Assembly: GCA_013001805.1 (NCBI GenBank)
Contig: JABDLW010000589.1
Location: 1 to 6,411, forward strand
Length of the DNA: 6,411 bases
From: Saprospiraceae bacterium
Lineage (GTDB): Bacteria > Bacteroidota > Bacteroidia > Chitinophagales > Saprospiraceae
Direction: 5' to 3'
Shown: positions 1-6,065 of the stretch, piece after piece
How the letters are laid out: each line of letters begins with the position of its first letter
Numbering within the stretch: position 1 is the stretch's first letter
Notes under the pieces: model-generated
Told to the model about the DNA's origin: nothing
Databases searched by the model: none
Seen by the model: the letters and a program-made list of their open reading frames with translations, nothing else
Translations under genes and position numbers: made by a program

Positions 1-173
1 ACTTCCCCCTTTGTGGGACGCATCAACCCGGCTAAAATCTTGAGTAACACCGTCTTACCCGCACCACTGCTACCGATGATCAGGTTACATTTCCCGGTTT
101 CAAATACGATGCTGATATCTTTGAGAACATCGTGATCGTCAAATGATTTAAAGATATTTTTTGCTTCAATCAT
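1..173 (-). CDS. mlaF: Mla-type ABC transporter ATP-binding protein (5' end only)
   Basis: This is the N-terminal 57 codons of an ABC ATPase that runs off the left edge of the window. The protein begins MIEAKNIFKSFDDHDVLKDI. Phe11 sits where the aromatic A-loop residue that stacks on adenine is expected. Residues 34-41 form a clear Walker A motif, GSSGAGKT, followed by VLLKILAGLMRPTKGE, which is typical of the MlaF branch. The start ATG overlaps the stop codon of the upstream mlaE as ATGA, so translation is probably coupled and the two proteins are made in matched amounts. Known MlaF proteins hydrolyse ATP at the inner membrane to drive phospholipid or related lipid movement between membranes through MlaE and an MCE-domain protein. 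The signature motif, Walker B and any mlaD-like gene lie outside the window. The gene symbol rests on family and context, because Bacteroidota versions are not usually given one. Confidence 0.85.
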   Translation of the reverse strand, partial: MIEAKNIFKSFDDHDVLKDISIVFETGKCNLIIGSSGAGKTVLLKILAGLMRPTKGE

Positions 174-916
174 GTAGTGAGCAATATTGCAATGAGATAA
201 TCCGCAAGTAGAATGAGAATATCGCTAACCACTACGGCATTGGTACTTGCCTTGCCCAACTCAATCGCTCCACCTTCCACGTGGTAGCCCTGATAGCACG
301 AGACGGATGTAAGAATAAATGCAAAAACAAAGGCCTTTACAAACATCATGGTGACATTGTATGGCACAAAAAAGACGCGGAGTCCCTGTACATATTCAGA
401 ATGAGTAACCAGTCCCGGCAATACACTGGCTACATAGCCACCAGCTACTGCAAGAAATGCAGCAACAGCCACCAGTAAGGGAATGGCAAACAAGGCAGCA
501 ACAACTTTAGGAGTGATCAAGTAAGCGGCAGTATTGACACCCATAACCTCCATGGCATCAATGTGCTCTTTCTGGCGCATTCCACCAATCTCAGCGGCAA
601 TATTCGAACCCACTTTGCCGGCCAAAACCAGACAGGTAATGGTAGGAGCCAATTCGATAATCGTGAGATCTCTCACCACATAGCCGATGTAATAGTTGGG
701 CACCAAAGTCCCGTCGAGCTGATAGGCAAATTGAACGGCAGCTACTGCACCAATAAAAATTGAGATCAGCATGACAATGATCAGAGATCCGATTCCAATG
801 TCATACATCTGACGCACCGTCTCCTTCCAATACATACTGAGCTTTTCGGGGCGCGAAAATGCGGTGCCCATCATCATCATGTATCTCCCAAAGTGATAAA
901 GTAGTCCTCGGATCAT
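170..916 (-). CDS. mlaE: MlaE family lipid ABC transporter permease
   Basis: This is a complete 248-residue inner-membrane permease of the MlaE/YrbE family, whose members are usually about 240-265 residues. Hydrophobic segments lie near residues 41-63, 84-101, 138-163, 187-207 and 228-246. The family's hallmark cytoplasmic stretch is at 103-137, reading GSNIAAEIGGMRQKEHIDAM and then EVMGVNTAAYLITPK, close to the GSxIAAEIGTMRxxEQIDALEVMG pattern of E. coli MlaE. The N-terminal amphipathic region (1-35) is rich in Met and basic residues, as in other MlaE proteins. It should dimerise and work with the MlaF-like ATPase that overlaps its stop codon, moving phospholipids between the inner membrane and the periplasmic MCE partner. 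The ATG at 916 is the only good start; an AGGA lies only about 1-2 bases upstream, too close for a normal Shine-Dalgarno. The gene diverges from the SDR gene across 99 bases. Confidence 0.93.
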   Translation of the reverse strand: MIRGLLYHFGRYMMMMGTAFSRPEKLSMYWKETVRQMYDIGIGSLIIVMLISIFIGAVAAVQFAYQLDGTLVPNYYIGYVVRDLTIIELAPTITCLVLAGKVGSNIAAEIGGMRQKEHIDAMEVMGVNTAAYLITPKVVAALFAIPLLVAVAAFLAVAGGYVASVLPGLVTHSEYVQGLRVFFVPYNVTMMFVKAFVFAFILTSVSCYQGYHVEGGAIELGKASTNAVVVSDILILLADYLIAILLTT

Positions 917-973
917 ATCCTGTTTAAACTTCTGACCGCTAAATTAAGTTTATTTTTACTGCCTGAGACCTCA

Positions 974-981
974 CAAAAGTA
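974..981 (-). promoter_or_regulatory. Possible -7 box for mlaE-mlaF
   Basis: Read on the minus strand, the octamer TACTTTTG matches the Bacteroidota -7 consensus TAnnTTTG exactly, 58 bases before the mlaE start and inside the 917-1015 divergent intergenic region. No TTTG-like -33 element stands at the usual 19-21 base distance, so this is only a suggestion. For the SDR on the other strand only weak 7-of-8 matches are present (for example TAAGTTTA at 945-952). Confidence 0.25.
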
Positions 982-1015
982 TGTGCAAAAGAAACCTAAG
1001 TAAGACCCATTCCGT

Positions 1016-1735
1016 ATGACCACGAATAATAACCCAATCAAATACGTACTTGTAACCGGAGGAAGTAAAGGTATTGGCAAGGCAATTTGTACGAGGCTCG
1101 CCCGAGAGGATTGCCATATTCTCACCTGTTCGCGCCATAGTGAGGACTTGCAAGTTTTGAAGGAAGAACTCAGCGAATATAGCGGGCAAATCCTCACCTA
1201 TCAAGTTGATTTAAGTGAAAAAAAGCAGGTAAAAAAATTTGCCGGCGAAGTCAGCAAGGTATGGGATCAAATAGATATTTTAGTTAATAACACCGGCACT
1301 TTCCAGCCTGGATCCATTCTCGATGAAGCAGAAGGCCGACTCGAACATATGATGGATACTAATTTGTACAGTGCCTACCATTTGACCCGTGCACTAATGC
1401 CGTTGATCAGAAAGGGTAACAAACCACACATTTTTAACATGTGTTCTGTGGCTAGTCAAATTGCTTATCCAAATGGTGGATCATATAGTATCTCGAAATT
1501 TGCTCTATTAGGTTTTAGCAAAGTATTGCGGGAAGAATTAAAAAACCAGGGGGTCCGGGTCACAGCGATACTACCCGGTGCCACCTGGTCAGATTCCTGG
1601 AAAGGAGCAGACCTACCTAAAGACCGGCTTATGGAAGCACAGGATATTGCACACCTGGTATGGTCTGCCTATGAGCTAAGTGCCACAGCCGATGTAGAAG
1701 AAATCACCGTGAGACCGCAACTAGGTGATCTCTAA
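1016..1735 (+). CDS. SDR family NAD(P)-dependent oxidoreductase
   Basis: This is a classical short-chain dehydrogenase/reductase of 239 residues, a normal length for the family. The cofactor motif TGGSKGIG is at 14-21, and Ser39-Arg40 at the end of strand beta-2 suggests NADP(H) rather than NAD(H). The family NNAG motif appears as NNTG at 91-94. The catalytic set is complete: Asn116, Ser144, Tyr157 and Lys161 (YSISK). PGAT follows at about 187-190. The substrate cannot be read from the sequence. The C-terminal end (EEITVRPQLGDL) resembles SDRs annotated as general 3-ketoacyl or sepiapterin-like reductases, but this does not fix a function. The next gene, a deiodinase-like flavoprotein, begins 17 bases after the stop on the same strand, so the two are probably one operon. 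The ATG at 1016 follows the intergenic region directly and puts the glycine motif at the expected N-terminal position; no Shine-Dalgarno is visible. Confidence 0.92.
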   Translation: MTTNNNPIKYVLVTGGSKGIGKAICTRLAREDCHILTCSRHSEDLQVLKEELSEYSGQILTYQVDLSEKKQVKKFAGEVSKVWDQIDILVNNTGTFQPGSILDEAEGRLEHMMDTNLYSAYHLTRALMPLIRKGNKPHIFNMCSVASQIAYPNGGSYSISKFALLGFSKVLREELKNQGVRVTAILPGATWSDSWKGADLPKDRLMEAQDIAHLVWSAYELSATADVEEITVRPQLGDL

Positions 1736-1752
1736 TCAAAATCGCTCGCTTT

Positions 1753-2418
1753 ATGGACAAATTTCCTTTTATTCCTTACGCTCACAAGCGGATCACCACT
1801 AAAGAAATGGAAAGCTGCAGTACCGAATTCTTGTCGCAAATGTCGGCCCGGCGATCCGTAAGAATGTTTGATAATGATCCGGTGCCGAAAGTTGTCATCG
1901 AAAATATTATCCTGACTGCGTCCTCTGCTCCGTCAGGTGCTCATAAGCAACCCTGGACGTTTTGTGCTGTATCTGATATGGAAATAAAAAGAAGAATAAG
2001 GAGTGCGGCGGAGGAGGAAGAAAAAATTAATTACGGTGGTCGAATGTCCGATAGCTGGCTGCAAGATCTGGCTCCTTTCGAGACCGATTGGGAAAAGCCA
2101 TTTCTGGAAGTTGCACCCTGGTTGATTGTTGTTTTTAAGAAATCCTATGATATCGACGCCGGAGGAAAGAAATTAAAAAATTATTATGTAAATGAATCCG
2201 TCGGTATTGCTACCGGGTTACTTCTGACTGCCATTCACCAGGCGGGATTAGCCTGCCTGACTCATACACCTAGTCCTCTGAATTTTTTGGAAAAGATCTT
2301 GCAGCGACCTAAAAATGAGAAAGCTTATTTACTCATTCCAGTGGGATTACCTGCCAAAGATGCCACTGTACCCGACTTAAAAAGAAAGGAACTTAGCGAG
2401 GTCGCCATTTTCTATTAA
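1753..2418 (+). CDS. Iodotyrosine deiodinase-like nitroreductase-family flavoprotein
   Basis: This is a 221-residue FMN protein of the nitroreductase fold that belongs to the iodotyrosine deiodinase (IYD, halotyrosine dehalogenase) branch. FMN-phosphate contacts are expected from Arg33-Arg34-Ser35 (ARRSVR), with Ser61 and Ala63 in APSGAHKQPW. The IYD-specific lid is present: Glu90 and Tyr94 in EEEEKINYGGRM, and Lys115 in DWEKPFL. These match human Glu157, Tyr161 and Lys182, which hold the amino-acid zwitterion of the substrate, at a constant offset of 67 (human numbering from memory). Thr172 in LTHTP falls at the place of human Thr239, which hydrogen-bonds FMN N5. The mammalian N-terminal membrane anchor is absent, so it should be cytosolic. 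Characterised members reductively remove halogen from iodo-, bromo- or chlorotyrosine. The natural role in bacteria is poorly known. It follows an SDR gene by 17 bases and converges on the DinB-like gene. The start has no visible Shine-Dalgarno. Confidence 0.9.
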   Translation: MDKFPFIPYAHKRITTKEMESCSTEFLSQMSARRSVRMFDNDPVPKVVIENIILTASSAPSGAHKQPWTFCAVSDMEIKRRIRSAAEEEEKINYGGRMSDSWLQDLAPFETDWEKPFLEVAPWLIVVFKKSYDIDAGGKKLKNYYVNESVGIATGLLLTAIHQAGLACLTHTPSPLNFLEKILQRPKNEKAYLLIPVGLPAKDATVPDLKRKELSEVAIFY

Positions 2419-2498
2419 AGACATCTCGATCGTATTCCGACTCTTCCAATTTAAGCGTTCGTTTAGGATTTATTCAAACCTTGATTATCCCTCTCAAT

Positions 2499-2945
2499 CT
2501 AATGGTAGTTGGTCAAGCCAGTCTTTATTGGTGCTGAAGAAAAATCCTCTGCCTCAATCGGCCTATTGTTTAATCTTGATAACATGGAAATCTGCCCAAT
2601 ATGAGTCAGGGCATCGGAAAAAGGACCCTGCAATATTCTTTTTGTTGTCTCCATATCTAGCTCCTTTTTCGAGAGCACTTTGTCGAGATGATTAATTTCA
2701 AAAATTAATCTATTGATTTCCATTTCTAATGTGAGTTTTGCTGAGCCTGTCTCCTGCTTACGTTTATCTTCCAGTAAACCTGCCGTCCAATGCAGGACCG
2801 AATACATATGACTGATGATTTCGTTAGGCGATCTACTTCCGCTCCCTAATGAAAAATTGCCGAAATCAGCATCTCGATATGCTACCGATTTACTAAACCG
2901 ATAGCTAATGGTGGCCAGAGCATGCCTTATGAATTCATTCTTCAT
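2499..2945 (-). CDS. DinB-like family protein
   Basis: A protein of the DinB/YfiT-like four-helix-bundle superfamily, 148 residues from the ATG at 2945. The N-terminus MKNEFIRHALATISYRFSKS and the segment SPNEIISHMYSVLHW (residues 39-53) match the usual pattern, including a likely metal-ligand His46. Near the C-terminus, FSDALTHIGQISMLSRLNNR (109-128) carries His115, with Gln118 where many relatives have a second His. Members often bind a divalent metal; some use thiol cofactors, but most have no known reaction, so no function is assigned. The frame stays open to a GTG at 2960, which would add five residues. I prefer the ATG because family members usually start just before the FIRHxLATLxYR segment, and neither start has a convincing Shine-Dalgarno. 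The gene stands alone, convergent with the deiodinase gene (80 bases between the stops) and divergent from the DUF3303 gene. Confidence 0.82.
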   Translation of the reverse strand: MKNEFIRHALATISYRFSKSVAYRDADFGNFSLGSGSRSPNEIISHMYSVLHWTAGLLEDKRKQETGSAKLTLEMEINRLIFEINHLDKVLSKKELDMETTKRILQGPFSDALTHIGQISMLSRLNNRPIEAEDFSSAPIKTGLTNYH

Positions 2946-3005
2946 GTTCTCAATTTTCACCCTAAGTCACCAGATAACCCATGGCAACAAAAGGTCAGAA
3001 TATGC

Positions 3006-3032
3006 TAAAGATAATTCAATGAGCTAGACAAA
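3006..3032 (-). promoter_or_regulatory. Possible promoter for the DinB-like gene
   Basis: On the minus strand a TTTG (3032-3029) is followed 15 bases later by TATCTTTA (3013-3006), which matches the Bacteroidota -7 consensus TAnnTTTG in seven of eight positions. The spacing is shorter than the usual 19-21 bases. It lies about 60 bases before the ATG at 2945. This is weak evidence. Confidence 0.2.
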
Positions 3033-3059
3033 GGATTTATAAAAATACTTTATCACTAA

Positions 3060-3293
3060 CATACTGAAATACGGAATAACTATGTCCCGAACAATCTACC
3101 TGGAGATCCTCCTTATTTGCCCACTGATGCTTCCAAAGATTATCCTGACTAAAGGGTTTATACAGGGTTTCCTGAATTTTCTTACCTTGAAAGAGAGTGC
3201 CATTCTAAGAAAGATGAAATAATATCCTTGAACGGAATTTATCCCGGATTAAACTACCTTCCTCGCCGGTACTCTAATGAAAACAGAAGAATT
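3060..3293 (+). pseudogene. Possible gene relic in the 2946-3326 gap
   Basis: The 380-base gap between the DinB-like and DUF3303 genes holds no intact gene. One plus-strand frame from 3060 is open for about 77 codons except for a single TAA at 3150-3152. On either side of it the translation looks protein-like: NNLPGDPPYLPTDASKDYPD before the stop, then RVYTGFPEFSYLERE and GIYPGLNYLPRR after it. No ATG begins this frame, and the stop before it is at 3057. It may be the worn tail of a lost gene, or chance: one frame in six with few stops is not rare over this length. I do not recognise a family. A shorter ATG frame at 3082-3222 (46 codons) overlaps it and looks no better. The last 40 bases before 3327 are strongly A+T rich. 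Confidence 0.15.
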
Positions 3294-3326
3294 TAATTAA
3301 TTATTTATAATCTTAAAAAAACCATT

Positions 3327-3629
3327 ATGAAATTCATGTTAACCTGGAGAATTCATCCCGAAAAAAGGCAAGATGCACTTGCTGGTTTTTCACAGATGAC
3401 GGCACAAGATGACATTGCAGATATGGGAAGCACTGTGCGCCTCATTGGTCGTTGGCATAATATTGCCGAATTTAGTGGAGTCGCCATTTACGAAACTGAT
3501 GATCCCATAGCCATGTCCAACTGGGCTTTGAATTGGAATAGTATTCTGGACGCGGTGGTGACTCCCGTTCTGGACGACGAAGAAACCAGAGCACTGGGAA
3601 AAAGCCGAGCACAGGCGGCAGCTGGTTAA
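3327..3629 (+). CDS. DUF3303 domain-containing protein
   Basis: A small soluble protein of 100 residues that matches the DUF3303 family almost end to end. The recognisable pieces are MKFMLTWRIHPEKRQDALAG at the start, then GSTVRLIGRWHN (34-45), GVAIYETDDPIAMSNWALNW (51-70) and the end TPVLDDEETRALGKSRAQAA. The fold is probably a ferredoxin-like alpha/beta domain related to dimeric alpha-beta barrels, but no reaction is known and none is proposed here. There is no signal peptide or membrane segment. The leader is A+T rich, with a run of seven A's shortly before the ATG (ttaaaaaaaccatt), an arrangement common in Bacteroidota, where strong Shine-Dalgarno sites are often missing. The gene stands alone and is followed 24 bases after its stop by a strong hairpin. 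It converges on the metalloprotease gene. Confidence 0.88.
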   Translation: MKFMLTWRIHPEKRQDALAGFSQMTAQDDIADMGSTVRLIGRWHNIAEFSGVAIYETDDPIAMSNWALNWNSILDAVVTPVLDDEETRALGKSRAQAAAG

Positions 3630-3653
3630 AATGGGCATACAAGAACTCTAGCA

Positions 3654-3694
3654 GCCACGTTTCCACTTATTCCTGAAATAGCTGGGAATGTGGC
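3654..3694 (+). terminator. Long hairpin after the DUF3303 gene
   Basis: Arms GCCACGTTTCCACTTATT (3654-3671) and AATAGCTGGGAATGTGGC (3677-3694) pair over 17 of 18 positions around a 5-base loop, CCTGA. Three of these pairs are G-U in plus-strand RNA and would be A-C mismatches in minus-strand RNA, so the structure fits a transcript of the plus strand. It starts 24 bases after the DUF3303 stop. The following TTCTTC is a poor U-tract, so it may act as a terminator or as a 3'-end stabiliser. The metalloprotease stop is about 95 bases away on the other side. Confidence 0.55.
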
Positions 3695-3789
3695 TTCTTC
3701 TGGCCGGATTTCATGACTTAACAAACCAAAAAAGATAAATACAGAAGACTATTGGGCCTGGTTTCCCTCAAACAGATTGTCAAGAAACT

Positions 3790-5046
3790 TCACTCGCTTA
3801 TGGGTTCGGGAGAGCTTGCTACATTCTCGATTTTCGCATCACCATAATAGATTACTTCTCCGGGACTGCGTTTGTCCTGGTGCAGGATGATGCCGTTCCA
3901 GAATTGTCCACAGGAGTTATGCAATCTCGCATCATGCAATATTAATTTTCCACCACTTTCCACGATAATCTTGCCTCCCGGAGGTATCGAGACCCTGCAG
4001 TGCACTTCTAAAACACCACCAGTAACTATGACCAGATCACCTTCCAAATCTTTCGCTCCCTGCCAACTCACTGAATCCCGGATGGTAATCGTTTTCCCAG
4101 AGTCATATGTACACCAGTTTTTCACCAACATTTTACGGGGCAAACTACCCTCGCGGCTCATGGCTTTATGAATTTTGCCAATCTGACACGGTGTCCAGGC
4201 ACTTTGATTGGCATTGTAGTCCATCAGATTATTTGACGCAGCGGTATCGCAAGGCGGAGGTTGGGTATTGTTCCAGCAATTGATGTTTCTTGGAGTGTCA
4301 TCACATCCATCATTGCCATTCCAGGTATGGCGTAATCCCAGAACATGCCCGATCTCATGATTTATGATGCCCTTGAATGCCCAGGGATCTTTCCGTGTCT
4401 CAAAAACTCCGGAGATTTTTACCGCACTGCCCAGCGCAATGCCTGCCGAAGTAACACTGTAAGTCTCTGAGATCACACTATCCGGATGATGCGGTACGAT
4501 GAAAAGGTTTATAATTGAGTCAAGACCAATGCCGTATTTCTGAATCACATTGCGGCTATAATTATTCCGGTTTTTGCCCCGGCTAACGAACCAATATAGA
4601 TCATCATCATAGTGACAATATACCCCACTATCTGGTTCGAATCCTTGTGAGGCAGATAATTGGTAGCGATAGCGGGTGGGTAACGCCGGTGTCTCGTTAT
4701 TGATCGGAAGCCACATCTTTGTGTTGTTTTCCAGACCCTTTGTCGCTTCAGCAATCATACGTTGGGCAAATCGTTTGGCGCGTTCACCACTGTAATTTTT
4801 GGTGCTATCACTCGAGTTCATAAAGTGAACGTTGACCCGCAGGTATTTAATCGGGGTATGATCGAGGTGACTGGTGTCAGGTGCATAGGAAGCGTCATCT
4901 CCGCAAAGATGGGCCAGATCCGTCCTTTGTACATTGGAATTTGTAGAAATCTGCTGCAAAGACGAAATAGATACCGGCAATGTCCTGGTACAACCCCAAG
5001 CCAATATCCAAAACATAATCCAAATCCAAATAGTAGATTTTCGCAT
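3790..5046 (-). CDS. Lipoprotein M43-like (pappalysin-type) zinc metalloprotease
   Basis: A predicted surface or periplasmic protease of 418 residues. Residues 1-19 form a lipoprotein signal: a basic start (MRKS), a Trp/Ile-rich core, and AWG before Cys19, the likely lipidated residue, although Trp at -2 is unusual. The metzincin zinc motif HEIGHVLGLRH is at 230-240, with Glu231 as the catalytic base and His230, His234 and His240 as ligands. It is followed by TWNGNDGCDDTP and the Met-turn NNLMDY around Met275, as in M43 peptidases. Nine further Cys residues suggest disulfides. Residues from about 312 to the end look like a beta-rich, possibly beta-helical region (GGVLEVHCRVSIPPGGKIIV, then GGKLILHDARLHNSCGQFWN). 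The protein stops soon after this, with no visible type IX secretion sorting domain. The frame also permits a TTG one codon earlier, but ATG at 5046 is the natural start. The substrate is unknown. It lies downstream of fabG on the same strand, across 172 bases that hold a possible promoter. Confidence 0.88.
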   Translation of the reverse strand: MRKSTIWIWIMFWILAWGCTRTLPVSISSLQQISTNSNVQRTDLAHLCGDDASYAPDTSHLDHTPIKYLRVNVHFMNSSDSTKNYSGERAKRFAQRMIAEATKGLENNTKMWLPINNETPALPTRYRYQLSASQGFEPDSGVYCHYDDDLYWFVSRGKNRNNYSRNVIQKYGIGLDSIINLFIVPHHPDSVISETYSVTSAGIALGSAVKISGVFETRKDPWAFKGIINHEIGHVLGLRHTWNGNDGCDDTPRNINCWNNTQPPPCDTAASNNLMDYNANQSAWTPCQIGKIHKAMSREGSLPRKMLVKNWCTYDSGKTITIRDSVSWQGAKDLEGDLVIVTGGVLEVHCRVSIPPGGKIIVESGGKLILHDARLHNSCGQFWNGIILHQDKRSPGEVIYYGDAKIENVASSPEPISE

Positions 5047-5191
5047 CAATTATTAACTCTAATTTCTCTGTCTTGTTCACCGGAAATTCGTGGTTGACCG
5101 GATTGGCTACATATAATTCTATGATTACCGTGGCTGAGACCCTGTTCCCCGACATTTAGATTGCTGGTCACAGTCCTTTGAAAGCTTGGCG

Positions 5192-5210
5192 AAAATCTAA
5201 TTTAGATTTT
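5192..5210. repeat. Perfect 9-base inverted repeat after fabG
   Basis: AAAATCTAA (5192-5200) and TTAGATTTT (5202-5210) are exact reverse complements around one T. All but two pairs are A-T, so it would make a weak RNA hairpin and a poor terminator. Its position on the candidate -7 box of the metalloprotease makes a protein-binding operator a reasonable alternative. Confidence 0.5.
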
Positions 5211-5223
5211 AACTATTCTCAAA
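5192..5223 (-). promoter_or_regulatory. Candidate -33/-7 promoter for the metalloprotease
   Basis: On the minus strand TTTG (5223-5220) is followed after 20 bases by TAGATTTT (5199-5192), a 7-of-8 match to the Bacteroidota -7 box TAnnTTTG at a normal distance. The TTTG overlaps the fabG stop codon. Transcription would begin near 5185 and leave a leader of about 140 bases before the ATG at 5046. This suggests the protease has its own promoter rather than depending on fabG read-through. Confidence 0.4.
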
Positions 5224-5965
5224 TATTTAGCCCTCCACACACACTAAGCACTTGCCCGGTAATATAAGCTGACAGGGGAGATGCCAGAAACAGAGCCAAA
5301 TCGGCTACTTCTTCGGCTGTTCCCATTCTCTTTAATGGAATATTCTGTAAGAAAGTTTCTTTTACAGATTGGTCCAATTCAGCAGTCATTTCTGTTTCTA
5401 TATATCCCGGTGCAATCGCATTACATCGGATATTTCTGGATCCTACTTCCTTGGCGATGGACTTGGTAAATCCAATAATTCCTGACTTTGATGCGGCATA
5501 ATTGGCCTGTCCGGCATTGCCAAAAACACCCACAACTGAACTCATATTTACAATAGAGCCTTTTCGGTTTTTTAGCATTGGTCGCAGGGCGTGCTTCGTG
5601 AGATTAAAAACCGACTTTAGATTGGCCGTCATGACCGTATCCCATTGTTCTTCACTCATACGCAACATCAAAGTATCGCTGGTAATGCCGGCATTATTAA
5701 TCAGGACATCGATCTTGCCGGTTTCTGATATTACTTTTTCAATTGCTTGTTGCGCTTCGTTATAGTCTGCTGCATTTGACTGGAAGGGGATTGCCTCGCC
5801 TTCAGCGCCCTGGAGCGAGGTTACCAAATCTTGCGCACTTTGCGCTGAGCTGAGATACGTGAAATAAACAGTCGCTCCTGCATGAACAAATCTTTTTACA
5901 ATTCCGGAGCCGATACCTCTCGAGCCCCCTGTCACCAGGCATATTTGATCTTTGAGCATATTCAT
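5219..5965 (-). CDS. fabG: 3-oxoacyl-[acyl-carrier-protein] reductase
   Basis: FabG of 248 residues, the usual length, which reduces 3-oxoacyl-ACP with NADPH in type II fatty-acid synthesis in the cytoplasm. The cofactor motif TGGSRGIG is at 12-19 and NNAG at 90-93. The FabG hallmark ITSDTLMLRM is at 94-103. The catalytic tetrad is Asn115, Ser143, Tyr156 and Lys160 (YAASK). Arg134 and Arg177 occupy the places of E. coli Arg129 and Arg172, which dock ACP, and this favours a true ACP reductase over a general SDR. The end, AYITGQVLSVCGGLNI, is typical. Two ATGs compete: 5965, which aligns with the usual FabG length, and 5959, which has a well-spaced AAAGG. No other fab gene is adjacent. An acyl-CoA oxidase gene lies upstream on the same strand across 310 bases, and the metalloprotease lies downstream. 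Confidence 0.93.
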   Translation of the reverse strand: MNMLKDQICLVTGGSRGIGSGIVKRFVHAGATVYFTYLSSAQSAQDLVTSLQGAEGEAIPFQSNAADYNEAQQAIEKVISETGKIDVLINNAGITSDTLMLRMSEEQWDTVMTANLKSVFNLTKHALRPMLKNRKGSIVNMSSVVGVFGNAGQANYAASKSGIIGFTKSIAKEVGSRNIRCNAIAPGYIETEMTAELDQSVKETFLQNIPLKRMGTAEEVADLALFLASPLSAYITGQVLSVCGGLNI

Positions 5966-5970
5966 CCTTT
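5966..5970 (-). promoter_or_regulatory. Shine-Dalgarno of fabG favouring the second ATG
   Basis: On the minus strand AAAGG directly abuts the ATG at 5965, which is too close to serve it, but stands six bases before the ATG at 5959. If the ribosome uses this site, FabG starts MLKDQICLVTGG and has 246 residues. Most other starts in this window lack such a site, which makes it noticeable. Confidence 0.45.
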
Positions 5971-6010
5971 GGCTATTTTCTTTGCTGAAGTGGAAAATTG
6001 CTAAAAAAAT

Positions 6011-6029
6011 ATGATATGACCGGTATCAT
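6011..6029. repeat. Inverted repeat upstream of fabG, possible operator
   Basis: ATGATA (6011-6016) and TATCAT (6024-6029) are exact reverse complements around the seven bases TGACCGG. The centre lies 55 bases before the fabG ATG, where a repressor or activator could bind. A 6+7+6 layout suits a dimeric helix-turn-helix regulator, but no regulator gene is nearby and the half-sites are short. Confidence 0.35.
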
Positions 6030-6051
6030 GGAGCATCTGGCACTACTTTTG

Positions 6052-6065
6052 TGCAAATTTTTGCA
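6052..6065. repeat. Inverted repeat TGCAAA-TT-TTTGCA
   Basis: Two exact 6-base half-sites separated by TT lie 87-100 bases upstream of fabG and just after a TACTTTTG octamer (6044-6051). It may be an operator for fabG or for the plus-strand transcript proposed here. Short A+T-rich palindromes are also common by chance. Confidence 0.3.

Noticed and set aside
281..763. Two plus-strand frames of 65-66 codons inside mlaE
   Set aside because: They are antisense to a clear membrane-protein gene, with no motifs or start signals, and are shadows of its codon pattern.
2419..2498. Possible terminator between the convergent deiodinase and DinB-like genes
   Set aside because: No stem of useful length with a T-run could be found on either strand in these 80 bases.
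3082..3222. 46-codon plus-strand frame with an ATG in the 2946-3326 gap
   Set aside because: It is short, has no ribosome-binding site and no recognisable family, and overlaps the other open frame described as a possible relic.
3872..5097. Plus-strand frames antisense to the metalloprotease
   Set aside because: They show no domain or signal and lie entirely opposite conserved catalytic sequence, or its leader, on the other strand.
4895..5155. Minus-strand reading frame that begins MSGNRVSATVIIELYVANPV upstream of the protease
   Set aside because: Its second half overlaps the protease signal-peptide region in another frame, and the first half is probably the untranslated leader after the candidate promoter. 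No family is recognised.
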